Positions 44,819-56,310 of a DNA stretch of 64,000 bases are shown piece after piece. Within the stretch, counting starts at the first letter, position 1. Each line of letters starts with the position of its first letter. The notes below the pieces were generated by a model, which saw only the letters and a program-made list of their open reading frames with translations, was not told where the DNA came from and did no database searches. The stretch comes from Tetracladium setigerum (lineage: Eukaryota > Ascomycota > Leotiomycetes > Helotiales). The position numbers were made by a program, and so were the translations under genes. The stretch lies in the NCBI GenBank assembly GCA_031472005.1, contig PZJY01000006.1:372001-436000 (forward strand), read 5' to 3'.

Positions 44819-47363
44819 ATGGCCGACCCCGCAAGGACTGAAGACATTAATAATGTGTAAGCTCGAGCAACCCTCCCTCTCCACTGCGAGAGATCGAGAT
44901 CGAGATTTGTATTCTAATCCTCAACAGCCCCAAAACTGAGAACGCTCCCATTGCAACTCCCGGCAACCATAACGAGAAGCGCCGAGGTTCCGCCTTCGAA
45001 GACCCTAAGATTCGCAGAGAGAGTCTCGCAGCTCTAGACAACAATGCTACTGGAGAGTAAGTTTCCCCTCCATCACCAACAAGTTCGTAATAACAAATCG
45101 CTGACAATTTCTAGAATCAAGAATCCCCTCGTCGGCATTCCCAAAGCCCAACTGATCCAGGACGTCGAGGATTTCGCAAACCAGCACGACCTTCAAGACA
45201 TCCGAGATCTTCTCATCAAGGGTGCATTGGTCGCGCAGAACCCTACACGCATCGACAGCATCCACGAACTTGATGAAGCCGATCGAACCGTGATTGTCGA
45301 GGAAGTCACTCACAAATGGCGTCAACCAAGAACTCTCTACATCACCATCTTCCTGAATTCCATCGCCGCTGCAATTCAAGGCTGGGATCAAACTGGTAAA
45401 GTTTTCCGAGTTCCACCCTGCGGCTCAAGCTAATTTGGTTAGGTTCGAACGGTGCCAATATTTCGTTCCCTCTAGCTTTGGGAATTCCTGATGATGATGT
45501 CAATTGTCTTGCGGCCAACGGCTGTGATGCCAACAAAAACGCTTGGATCGTTGGTATCGTCAACTCGGCTCCCTACTTGGCTATCTTCATCTTGTAGGTT
45601 TATCGAGCTCACCGTCAGAAGTCAAACTAACGTCTTAGCGCTGCTTGGATTTCCGATCCCGTAAACCACTTCCTCGGCCGCAAGGGCACGATCTTTGTAG
45701 CTGCCGTTTTCAGTTTATTGGCACCTTTTGGTCAAGCTCTATCGCAAACTGTCGGTCAACTCGCTGCTTCTCGTGTGCTCTTGGGTATTGGAATGGGTCT
45801 CAAGGAAGTTACTGTACCTGTCTTCTCAGCTGAGGTAGCGCCAACCATCATCCGTGGAGGTTTAGTTATGAGTTGGCAAGTGGTATGTGATCTTAAATAA
45901 TCCGTTCGACTATGATAATCTAACTCCACGTAGTGGACTGCTTTTGGCATTCTCCTCGGCACGTGCGCAAATCTTGTGTTTGTTAACACTGGAGATATTG
46001 CATGGAGACTTCAACTTGGTTCAGCTTTCGTTCCAGCAATTCCTCTTGTCATCGGAATTTTCTTCGTCCCTGAATCACCACGTACGTCCTCTTTCTCTTT
46101 CAAGCCAGGAACAGTGCCAAGACCAAGCGGCGCAATCTCACTTTGGATCAAAAGCTAATTTTACATCACAGGTTGGTTGATGAAGAAGCGTCGTTACCGC
46201 AAGGCTTATGACTCCCTTCTTCGACTTAGAAACAGTCCTCTTCAAGCCGCTCGTGATTTGTACTTCATTCAGGCACAACTTGTCTACGAGGATGCGCTCT
46301 TGGAAGAGAAAGGATTGGCCAAGAACAGCAACATGTTCACTCGATTTGTTGAAATCTTCACCATTCCCCGTCTTCGTCGTGCAACTCAAGCCTCTGGGTA
46401 TGTGAAATTCGTCCCTGGTTTCTCAATTGAGAAAAGGCGAGAGTGGCCCCGACTCTCATTGCCTTTCTGCTTTCTCTCCTTGAAGGACCTTCGCTAACAG
46501 AGTTAGAATTGTTATGATCGGTCAACAAGCATGTGGAAGTGAGTTTTCTCTAATCATTCTCGTGAATATCGCTAACTTTTAAAGTCAACATTATCGCATT
46601 CTACTCCTCCACCATCTTCAAGCAATCTGGAGCATCCAACATTGGCGCCCTTCTTGCTTCGTTTGGCTTCGGAATGATTAATTTCATCTTTGCATGGCCT
46701 GCTGTTTGGACCATCGATACTTTCGGACGTAGAGGTCTTCTTCTCTTCACATTCCCCAACATGTGTTGGTCATTGCTCGCAGCAGGATTGTGCTATCTCA
46801 TCGACAACGAAAAGGCACGACTCGGACTTGTGGCATTGTTCATTTACATCTTCTGTGGTTTCTACTCTCCCGGAGAAGGTCCAGTTCCATTCACATACTC
46901 AGCAGAAGTCTTCCCTCTCTCCCATCGTGAGATTGGTATGTCTTGGGCTGTTGCGACCAATAACTTCTGGGCTACCGTTGTATCTCTCACCTTCCCTCGT
47001 CAACTTCGAGCGTTTTCCGTCACAGGTGCTTTCGGTTTCTACGCCGCGATGAACCTGATCGCTTTCTTCTTCATCTTCCTGTGGCTCCCCGAGACCAAAC
47101 AAAGATCTCTTGAAGAATTGGACTACGTGTTTGGCATTACTACCAGAGCACACATGCGATACCAAGTAAAGCATTCGTTGCCATGGTGGTTCAAGACATA
47201 CGTTCTTCGCAGGAAGGGCGTCGTTTGCGAGGAGCTTTATCACTTCGATTCCACCCAACAGCAGGAAATTTCCGATAGTGATAGGGAGGATTCCAAGGGT
47301 GTCAGCAGTGCTGCTGATCCCACAAAGGAGTATGAGCATACTGAGAACGCCAAGGCGGCTTAG
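44819..47363 (+). CDS. MFS sugar transporter, myo-inositol type
   Basis: Nine exons: 44819-44856, 44928-45056, 45115-45395, 45443-45593, 45639-45882, 45934-46081, 46172-46397, 46501-46538, 46585-47363. Phases agree, giving 677 residues. A ~125-residue cytosolic N-terminus precedes twelve membrane segments. Family motifs include AAIQGWDQTGSNGANISFP, GRKGTIFVAAVFSLLAPFG, RVLLGIGMGLKEVTVPVFSA, the PESPR motif split by an intron, QQACGINIIAFYSSTIF, DTFGRRGLLLF and PETKQRSLEELDYVF. The pattern matches fungal proton-coupled sugar transporters of the ITR1/myo-inositol branch at the plasma membrane, although the actual substrate is inferred. Confidence 0.93.
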
Positions 47364-48521
47364 ATTGTCTGATTCTGAATAATGATTGAGGCTGATTGAA
47401 CTATTGATGACTTTGCATGTTGGGATTTTTAATTGGGTTGTGGCAGTAGGGAGTTTTGTTTTTACACTAGCTCTATGCTCCTCTGGCTGCTTGCTATTCG
47501 TTGGTTGCTCCATTCTGTCTATACCCAGGTCCCGGTTCCTTTTAGTTATTACAAATGCGTGGAAAATCAATCCAATATACTCTGCTTTGAATGAAAGGGT
47601 TGTTTCTTAAATGTGGGTGAAGTTGCGGAAGTGAGTATCAAGTGTGCATGATTTGAAGCTCAAGAATCTTACTTGCGTTTGCAGGAGGTGGAAATGTACT
47701 CTTACATTTGCCGGGCAAGGTATTTTGCGTGCTTGTTTATGAGGTTTGTTTGGGAATATGCAGGCAGTGTTTCACGAGCAAATAAATAGAACGATGGTAT
47801 TACAACTACCAAACGGGCAATTCAAACAAAAAAAACTTCCTAGAAAGTCTTATCACGAAATACCCGCAATCGTCGTGTTCCCAGCTTCACATACGTGCAC
47901 AACAGAACCCCTCAATCGCGAATCGCGATCCACATTATGGCCGCGGCCGCCCGGGGCAAAATCTGGTTGCCGCGCCCATGATTGATTTCGCATACAAATA
48001 GTTGCAATGATTCCATCATTTAGCGCAGTGTATTTGATTGAAACCCCAACTTTGGAGAGGACAGAATGAAACCTTTTTTGACTTCAAAAGTTGAGAAAGA
48101 CGTTGGCTCTCAGATGTGGAGCCAACGAAACGTGGGGGTGAGATGAGGTCGAGAATGTTGATCGCTGATCCGAAAGGAGTGGCTAGGTTTTGTTTTCCCA
48201 CTGTCCTCGAGTGATGGACTTCTAAGGCAATGCTTCTTTACAATCCTTTCCAGTTCTCTTGAGATGGATGATTCTGGAGAGGGTTGCGAAGGTTTTAAAG
48301 TTGGGAGTTCTCCGAGATGGCAAAGGGTGGATGGGAATAGCTTCCTTCTAGCGAGCGCGCGCTTACTAATTTTGAAAAGTTATGCCCGCCGTTATCTCCA
48401 CGTGACCCTCCTCCTTCCGTCGCAACATTCTTCTGTGACTTCGACGATCGATATCGCCCATTTCCTCCTTCCTGAACCCACTACTCCTCCACGTGATTCT
48501 CCTCCTCACGTCCTCTCTGCT
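47364..48521. other. Intergenic region with two CACGTG sites
   Basis: No supported gene. Two identical CCACGTGA elements at 48398-48405 and 48489-48496 lie 117 and 26 bp before the ATG of the Zn cluster factor, in a CT-rich leader. The downstream one may lie within the 5' UTR. A GC-rich NotI-like stretch (GCGGCCGC) is at about 47942. Confidence 0.5.
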
Positions 48522-51137
48522 ATGGCGACTGCTCCTCCTAAGCCGGCACCTATGGCCCTCCAGCCAGCCTCCAATGGGTGGACGAGGAGAGACCGCCCAT
48601 GCGATGCTTGTCGTCGGAGGAAGAGCAGGTGTATAATACCTGTGGACTCGGAGACATGTATCATGTGTCATTCTAGACAGGAAGAATGCACTTTTGTACA
48701 GAAACCGCAGGGGAGAAAAAGGAGGAAGGTCGATGGAGGTGACACTGGGAGCCCTAACGATGGAACAAAACCGAGGTATGCATTCATATAGCCAAAATGA
48801 GGTTGAATACTAATGGCTGATTCTCCCAAAGCTCCCCAAATAATGAACGACGTAAGTTACCTATTTAACATGATTTATGCAATCTGGAAAAGCAATTCTG
48901 ATTCCTGGTAGTAATGAACGCCAAACCCCCATTAATGACTACACCAATCTTCCCAACTCTCTCCTCAAACAGACGCTTGGTCTCCAAAATCGTCAACACG
49001 GTCAATACTTGGGTCAAACCTCCTCTTATGACACCCGCCTAATCAATCTCTCTCCTTTCAATGGCCGTGGAGAATTTGTCTCGTCGCCCGGAACCCTCCG
49101 ACGGGTTTCCCCACAAACCCACTTCATCATGAAATCGGAATCCCAACTCGAGATAGACGACGAACTAGCCAATCTCGATCTCGTCGAGAGTATAGTCCAA
49201 CCGCATGGCAAGGCGCTGGTGGATCTCTACTTCCGCATCGTGCACCCCAGCTTTCCGATCATGCACAAGAATGTATTCTTAGAAAAGTATGCCAGGACGT
49301 ATCGCGAATTCACTCCACCGATGCTAGCCTCTGTTTACATCCTGGCGTTGAATTGGTGGAGTTACAGTCCGGATTTGGTGAACCTTCCCAAGCCAGATGT
49401 GCACAAATTGGAAAAGTTGGCGCCAAAGTTCATGATTGAGGTGCTCAACCGTCCGAAATTGTCGACAGTGCAGGCCGGGTTACTTTTGTTGCAACGACCA
49501 GAGGGTGACTCCTGGGCTTTGACGGGACAACTTGTCGCTGTGGCGCAAGAATTGGGATTGCACCTCGATTGTTCGAGGTGGCGGATCCCAGAATGGGAGA
49601 GGAGTCTGCGGAAACGACTTGCGTGGGCACTTTTCATGCAGGATAAATGGGGAGCATTGATTCACGGGCGGCCTCCTCTTATACATCTTGACGACTGGTC
49701 TGTTAGACCGGTCGAGTTACGGGATTTCCCTGAGACATCAGAGGATGATTCGGAAGAGGAGGGGAGTTCGGAGATCGAGAAGGGGAGGCTGGCGTTTATC
49801 AATATGATTTCTCTGACAGAGATCCTGACTGATATTCTGAATACCTTCTTCACTCTGAAAGCCACCTCGAGTATTGCTAGTGAGGGGGACAATGCAATTG
49901 CCGTTACTCTCGAAAGAGCGAAACCAATCCAATTAAAGCTCAAAGAGTGGTACTCGAAACTTCCACCATGTCTCGCGGTTGGAGAGACGAAAGCTAGGAA
50001 ACTCAGTTCAACAGGTCAGTAGTCCATTCTTCATTCTCTACCTTACATACCCCCCCAAACTCCACAGAACTAACACACATCATTTCGAAAAGGCTCACTC
50101 CACCTCTCCTACTTCTCCCTAGAAATTACCCTCCACCGCGCCATTCTCCGTCCCTTCCCCCCGATCCCCACCCCCGCCAACACAACCATCCACCAAATCA
50201 CCCGTCTAGCAGCCAAAACGCGTTTCACAACCGCCATATCCCTCATCTCCAAACTCGAGCAAACCCACCTCCAATCCTTCTGGTACTTCGCCTCCAAAAC
50301 CAATCTCGCCATCATCGCCACCTTTGGCAGTCTGCTCTGGGCCACGAGCGAAAGCGTTGAGGAGGCTGAATGGTACCGCGAGAGACTAGCGGAATATCGA
50401 TGGCTGTTGAGGGTCAGCAGCAAGAGTGCGGAGTTTATGAAGTTTACGGTGGGTATGTTGGATGCGTCGGCGGTGTTTTTGAGGGAGAAGGATGGTGCGG
50501 CGAAGATTACGTCGCCGATGCAGATGCAGATGTTGAGGGATGAGGAGAATAATGCCAATGGTAATGGCGGTGATGATGAGGATGATGGGGATATGCATGA
50601 TGAGGATGAGGGCGGGGATGTTAAAGTTGAATATCACTCTCAACAGCAGCATCAGCAGCAACGACAACAGCAGCAGCAGCAGCAACAACAACAACAGAAT
50701 ACCTACGATTACGCCAGTTCCAATTTCTTCACCACCGAACAACTCTCCCCAATGACGACCAACACCACTACTCCCACTACTAACGACCACCTAAGCACGA
50801 GCAATAACTACACTTCTTACAACGATCCAAACTCCAACTCCCTCGGCACCCCGCACGAAACAAATACAAACCCATGGTCATCATCATCTACCACCACCCA
50901 TCTCACCGCCAATAACAGCACCAACATAGATGGAAATGTCAACGATAACCTAGAATTCGGAACAAACGCCAACGAGAATACTTTTGGATCAAATAATGCT
51001 GGGAGATTCAAGAAGATTGGAATTTAGATCAGTTGTATAATTTTGAGAATTTCCCGTTGGCCGAGGAGGTGTTGAATCATAGCAGGAGGTTTGTGAGAGA
51101 GTATGATGAGAGTGGGAATGCTTTTTCGGGGTTTTGA
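48522..51137 (+). CDS. Zn(II)2Cys6 transcription factor, 1-base break near the end
   Basis: The ATG at 48522 opens the zinc cluster C27-X2-C30-X6-C37-X8-C46-X2-C49-X6-C56 (RRDRPCDACRRRKSRC), which binds CGG-type sites. Exon 1 ends at 48775. Exon 2 is modelled from 48912 to 50014 and exon 3 from 50093. The middle has the fungal-specific regulatory domain (LVDLYFRIVHPSFPIMHKNV, LQRPEGDSWALTGQLVAVAQ, DKWGALIHGRPPLI). The tail is acidic, then poly-Gln, then Asn/Ser/Thr-rich. At 51001-51003 one missing G makes the frame stop at 51027. Adding it gives EIQEDWNLDQLYNFENFPLA and a stop at 51137 (~800 residues). A possible 20-nt microexon at 48832-48851 makes the first junction uncertain. Confidence 0.85.
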
Positions 51138-52061
51138 AGTTTGATTGAAAGGGTGGAGTTTTGAGAGCGAGAGGGATAGGAATGAGGGGGGGGGGATGTA
51201 GTGGAGCGAATTATTCAGAGCTTGAATAGGGTCCCGTACATAGACATGTTTACATGTGGAATATGAGATATACTTTGTACCGAGCACGGTATCTATTATA
51301 TATAATGAAGGTATGAACATATATAGCTGGGTATGTATATGGCTAGAACTACTGAAATATGAACCTTTGTTTTGTTTAATTGATGAGATTGTAGAAATCT
51401 AACTACTCATCCAATGTAGTGGTGTCTGTATACAGTACAGTACAGTACAGTACAGTACAGTGTTGTCATCATGTCCTGAAATACTAGTACTGTTTGTGAT
51501 TGTTCCATGATCTCGAAATTCACATTTTACCAGTGGAAAAAGTGTTATGGGGCCAGACACGGACGCGGGGATTCACCGTAGAGAGCCTGACACCCAAATA
51601 AATCAGGAATTAATAGATAGGTATTAGTAAGTTCATAGGTAAGAACGGAGAGTTACACTCTCTTTCTTCCTCTCCAGACGAATATTAAACACCGAACCGG
51701 ATACCTTGCCATAATGCTTTTGCGGACGCTACTCTTCTGCTTCGTCTTCCCTCTGTCACACACAAACTCTCGATCTCATCGCCTCCCAGTCAACCCGAAC
51801 CAGAAGCTTTGTGCCACCCAGCCCTCAGCGAGCCAACTCCAAGTCCTCCCATTTTTGAGATGAGACAAAAAGTATTTATCAACGCCAGAGAAACCACCCA
51901 CTCACCTTGACTTACCCAGCAAGTCACATCCAAAGCAAACGGCCAAACCCTACAAACATACCTAACCAACCCCTTTCCAAACCTAGTCATGATAATCATA
52001 CAGCATAATTATAAATAATTGAATTATAGTTCCCACCGAAACCACACGCCACTCGGCTCGC
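51138..52061. other. Intergenic region with (ACAGT)6 microsatellite
   Basis: No supported gene. Six perfect ACAGT units occupy 51432-51461. The region holds the 3' UTRs of two convergent genes (Zn cluster factor and RecQ helicase). Confidence 0.5.
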
Positions 52062-54781
52062 TTAGTTGTTTCTGGCAGCATCGCACGCGGTAGTGAAACA
52101 GCTCAACAGATGCATGAAGGTGTGATCTTCCATTGATGCAAACAGACTCCCTCGCAATTTCAGCGCCGTGACGCGAGGACTTCCTATGCCAAACGCGATG
52201 CGAGCTAGAAATCGCGGATCATCCCTATCCTTGACGACGTCGAGAATCTGGTTGAACGCTTGCTCGTTGAATTTGACGAGTTGCTCTTCTGGCGGTGGGA
52301 TGCTTGTGTGGGTGAGGCACCATCTAGAAGGGAGGGAGAGGTTTATTGTTAGCGTTGTTTTGAGTTGAGGAAGCAAGTCCTGTGTATGTGCGTGATGAAA
52401 TTGCGATTAGTGCTGGGGGAGGGTGACTGATGGGTTGGGAGCATAGAAAGAGAAGGGAAGTTGGAAAACGTACTGGCAATGTCCGCATTCTTTCTTATCA
52501 TCCGGAAGACAGTCCCCAAAGTGGTGTGCCAGTGCTAGCGCAAAACACTTCTTGCCCGTAATGAGAGCAAGCATCTCATCGGCTCGATGTAAAGCTTCTT
52601 GTTCACGACTCTCCATCGAACGGTACATATCAGCGGCGAGCCCCTTAATCTCCGCCGTAGATTCCGGGAGTGGCTTTGTGATTTTGTACACATTCAGAAC
52701 ACCGGATGGTTTCAATTCAATAACCCTTTCATCGTTCCAGATGTTTAGCTTGCGCATAAGATCTACCCGAGGGATCCTGAGTTTCTGGGAAATATCATCA
52801 ATGTCTACATGGTACAGTGTTTTGGCTTTCTTGGCGAAAGCTTTGATCCCTTGCGCGGCGTCTGATTTGTCTGCTTTGAGTTGAGCCTGGTAATCATTAC
52901 CAGCGACAAAAGTGTATTTGGTATAAACTGGAGTGGTAGCTCGAATCAAACCATAGGTTAGCCTATTGTTTCTCAAGTGTCAGCAATGTCTTTCGGAAGA
53001 GTTATCGGGAACAATATACTCTAGCTTGGCGAAAATATTTCGTAATGTCGTCGAACGAATATCAAATTTTTTCTCTTGGGCGAAATGGCTGAACTTGATG
53101 TCGGCCCCGACGGGAAGCTTGTGGTTGGGGGTTCCAGACGACTCGTCAAGAGACGTAAAGACTTCTTTTAGAAGCCCTTCTAATCCAATCAAGGGTGGAA
53201 GGTCGCCTCTGGCGAATAGCTCCCGGAGATGGATATCTTCACCACAAATGTAGAACATACAAGTGCTCTTCAAACCGTCCCTTCCCGCTCGACCGATCTC
53301 TTGACTATATGCCTCTATAGAACTAGGAACATTCATGTGAACGATATTACGAATATTTGGCTTGTCAATTCCCATCCCAAAAGCAATCGTTGCAACAATA
53401 ATAAGGTCGTTGCGTTTCATAAAATCGTCTTGTAAGTGGGTTTTAGTGACCGTTTCCATTCCCGCATGAAAGGCCTTTGCATTGAAGCCTTCGCTATTTA
53501 AGATCGACGCCAATTCTTCAGTATGCTTTCGGAGTGTGACGTAAACGATAGTGGCACCCTTGTTCTCTTTCTTCTTGAGAAACTTGATTAGCTTGGGGTA
53601 TATCTCCTCTTTTGTTGAAGAAGCGTCGGCAATTAAATGGAGGTTGGACCGATATGTAGATGTTCGAAAGAGGCCTGCCTCCGGAATATCGAAAGCTTCG
53701 CAAATGTCCTTGGCAACTCGTGGTGTAGCCGTTGCCGTAAGACAGATGACACGCTCTGCTTGGATTTCCTGGACGAATCTAGAAATTTCTAAATGTGTTA
53801 AGACAGTCTGAATGCTAGGTAAGTACTACTCACTTAAGTAATCTGGACGAAATGCGTGTCCCCATTCCTGGACACAGTTTAGCAGAGTCCATGCGAAGGC
53901 ATTCAAGTCAAACAGCAACTACTTTAAGCAACAAATGCAGTATTTAAAAATCAGTGCCAGGAGGCGGCGGAGCTACATCCAATTGAACATACCGAAATAC
54001 AATGTGCCTCGTCCACAGCCAATAATCGGATTCCACCTGGTACATTTTTCATTTGTTCCACAAAGCCCTCGTTATTCAGCCTCTCTGGTGCAACATATAG
54101 TATCTTGAGTTCGCCTTTCCGCATCAAATCGCATGTATGGAGATACTCCTCTCTAGTCTTTGAGGAATCGAATGTGGCGGCTTTGATTCCTCGTCGAAGA
54201 AGTGCGTCGACTTGATCCTTCATCAAGGCGATGAGCGGGGCAACCACTAGTGTAATGCCATGCCCACGCTCGCCACGAGTTCCTGTTTCTGCCAGTTCGT
54301 CTTCCTCGGCAAAGGCCAATGCAGGTATCTGATAGCAAAGACTCTTTCCTCCGGCTGTTGGAAACACTACAACCGCACTTCCACCAGACAGGATTCTTGA
54401 GACCACTTGTTCTTGTTTCAGTCGAAAGGCCTGTAGACCAAAATTGCTTGTAAGGGCTTTCATTGCAGATGGGAAGGTTGTTATTGCTGATCGCTTTGCT
54501 GGGGGCAGTACTAAATCATCATCTTCTTCGGCCTTCCGCTTGACGACAGGACCTTGTTGACTGGATTCAAACTTGTCTACCATAGCGAGAATATCGCCCT
54601 CATCGTTAGAGTTTAAGAGACCATCGTCATCTCGGCTCTCCTTTTTTGTGACTGGGCTTGCCTGGTTAGATTTCCCCTTCTTCACGACAGGGCTGGCCTG
54701 GCTGGATTCGAACTCCTGTGTGATGGCGAGGATGTCTGCCTCATCATCAGAGCTGAAGCCGTATTTATCACCCCCCATCAT
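52062..54781 (-). CDS. RecQ-family ATP-dependent DNA helicase
   Basis: Five exons, 54781-53993, 53867-53834, 53788-53020, 52962-52474 and 52323-52062, give 780 residues. The helicase core starts near residue 110: motif 0/Q (FGLQAFRLKQEQ), motif I FPTAGGKSLCYQIP, motif II DEAHCIS followed by EWGHAFRPDY across an intron, motif III LTATATPRV, motif V FGMGIDKPNIR and motif VI SQEIGRAGRDG. A RecQ C-terminal zinc site (CFALALAHHFGDC...ECGHCQWC) follows. RecQ enzymes unwind 3'-5' in replication and recombination repair. The N-terminus has a duplicated acidic motif (12-35 and 59-82). The intron at 53019-52963 (GTATAT...CAATAG) removes an in-frame stop. Genes diverge with the 2EXR gene. Confidence 0.93.
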
Positions 54782-55146
54782 CACACTCAATGTCGATGAT
54801 TATGCGAGGGCAATTGGTGTTTTTCGTTGGATGCTGTTCTTGTTGAGGGAATGTTGTTCAGAAATGCGATGGACCATAACTCTAAACGCGGTCGATCACG
54901 CCAAGCCACTCCGCTCCACGAGCTCACGTGCTATCGTGATTGATTGCGGCCTAGACCTTGGCATTGATATATCTCCCGACAGGTGCCTTGCGCAGTCACC
55001 TCCCTCACTTGAACACAATCTTCTTTCTTGAAAATCAAAAGAGCGAGACCACAGAATCGCGCAACTGGAACGTGTCATCGGCCATTCAAGTTCCAACCTT
55101 TGTACCGCTTCACAATATATCTATCCAGCCCCACGATTTCTCCAAA
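54782..55146. promoter_or_regulatory. Divergent promoter of RecQ and 2EXR genes, with CACGTG
   Basis: The 365 bp between opposed ATGs contain CACGTG at 54925-54930 within GAGCTCACGTGC. The RecQ frame is open a few codons upstream without an ATG before 54781. Confidence 0.5.
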
Positions 55147-56122
55147 ATGTCAGCCGCTTCGGAGTCCCACACAGATAGTGTCTTTACCGTCTTCCCAAAA
55201 CTACCAATTGGTAAGCTTACTATCACCAAATTTGATGTTTTCCCGCAATATTCAAACATTTTCCATCAACATGAATACCAGTATTTAACCCATCTACAGA
55301 GATCCAATTAAATGTTTGGGCCCACGCAGTTCCCGACCCCTATTCGATACCCAGTGCCATCATCATGACTGTGAACCCCGATGTTGACCTCTCCCGCCCC
55401 GAGCTTTTCTTCCCCCAGCAAAGGAATTACTACGCAGAGAGCGTCGCTATGGTCCTGGAAGTGAACGCGAAGCTTGTCTGAGAGACATCGACACGCGCCA
55501 GCCGATTTTCAATCTCATGCAAACGTGTCGCAATGCTAGACTCATCACTCGCGAAACATATCAGCTAGAGATCGATTCAATCATTCCAGCGGAAAACGTT
55601 ACACTTGGTAAAGATCCGGAAGACTTGGTCTATTTCCATCACGCTGTATCCGATGAAGACTATGGTATGAGATGGAACACCATGCTGCAATATCTCAGGT
55701 GCGAGAAGATTGCTGTCACTGGATTCTTTGAATCAATCCGTCACATTGCCTTTCGCCATATGCATGAAGTCATGGTGGCGCTGGAAATGTACAAAGAGGA
55801 TGACGAGGATCACAATGACGAGGACGACGTGGATTGGCCTTCAGGATATGGAAATGACTTTTCGTTAAATGTCACCTTTCCTGCCTTGGAGAGTGTGAGT
55901 CTTTTCATTGACCCATATCATCTGTCAAGAACTTGGGTGAATGGCAAACTTGTTCTTTCACCTGTTATGGAAGAGGTGCGTCTCTCTCGACAGGGTTTGA
56001 CATCAGCCCAAATAGAAGCCAAGTTGGAAAGACAACTTGCTAAACAGTCTTGGGCGGGGGAGTCTCCAGCTGTGGACATGTATGTAGTAGCAAGGAAGAC
56101 CCGAAGGAAGAAGCGAGTTTGA
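55147..56122 (+). CDS. 2EXR-domain fungal protein, 1-base break
   Basis: The ATG at 55147 begins MSAASESHTDSVFTVFPKLP, the 2EXR-type start, spliced at 55210/55300 to EIQLNVWAHAVPDPYSIPSA, the typical Trp-centred helix of this Leotiomycete-expanded family. The frame stops at a TGA after AKLV, but moving one base at about 55477-55479 (GTCTGAG, one base missing) gives LRDIDTRQPIFNLMQTCRNA and an open frame to 56122, 295 residues in all. The C-terminal part has an acidic insert (EDDEDHNDEDDVDW) and a basic end (RKTRRKKRV). The function of 2EXR proteins is unknown. A genuine decayed copy is possible, since such families carry many pseudogenes. Confidence 0.65.
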
Positions 56123-56153
56123 AAAGGCAAGTTGGAAGGTGTGTAATTTGTTG

Positions 56154-56310
56154 ATGGAATTTTCATGTTACATCCATTCATTGGCTTCCTCTTTATGTTT
56201 CGGGGTAATGGAGTTGCCATGTCATTTCCAATTCACTATCTCTTTAGCTTTCGACATGATTTCAGGAATGGAATTCACATGTTATTCCCAATTGGCTTCC
56301 TCGTCAACTC
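56154..56310. repeat. Three degenerate ~57-bp repeats
   Basis: ATGGAATTTTCATGTTACAT (56154), ATGGAGTTGCCATGTCATTT (56208) and ATGGAATTCACATGTTATTC (56268) each lead to a CCAATT- or ATTGGCTTCCTC-like segment. Spacing is 54 and 60 bp. The repeat follows the 2EXR stop directly and probably lies in its 3' UTR. Confidence 0.6.

Noticed and set aside
52980..52985. In-frame stop in the RecQ gene
   Set aside because: It lies inside a canonical 57-nt intron (53019-52963) whose removal gives AKLELTYGLIRA.
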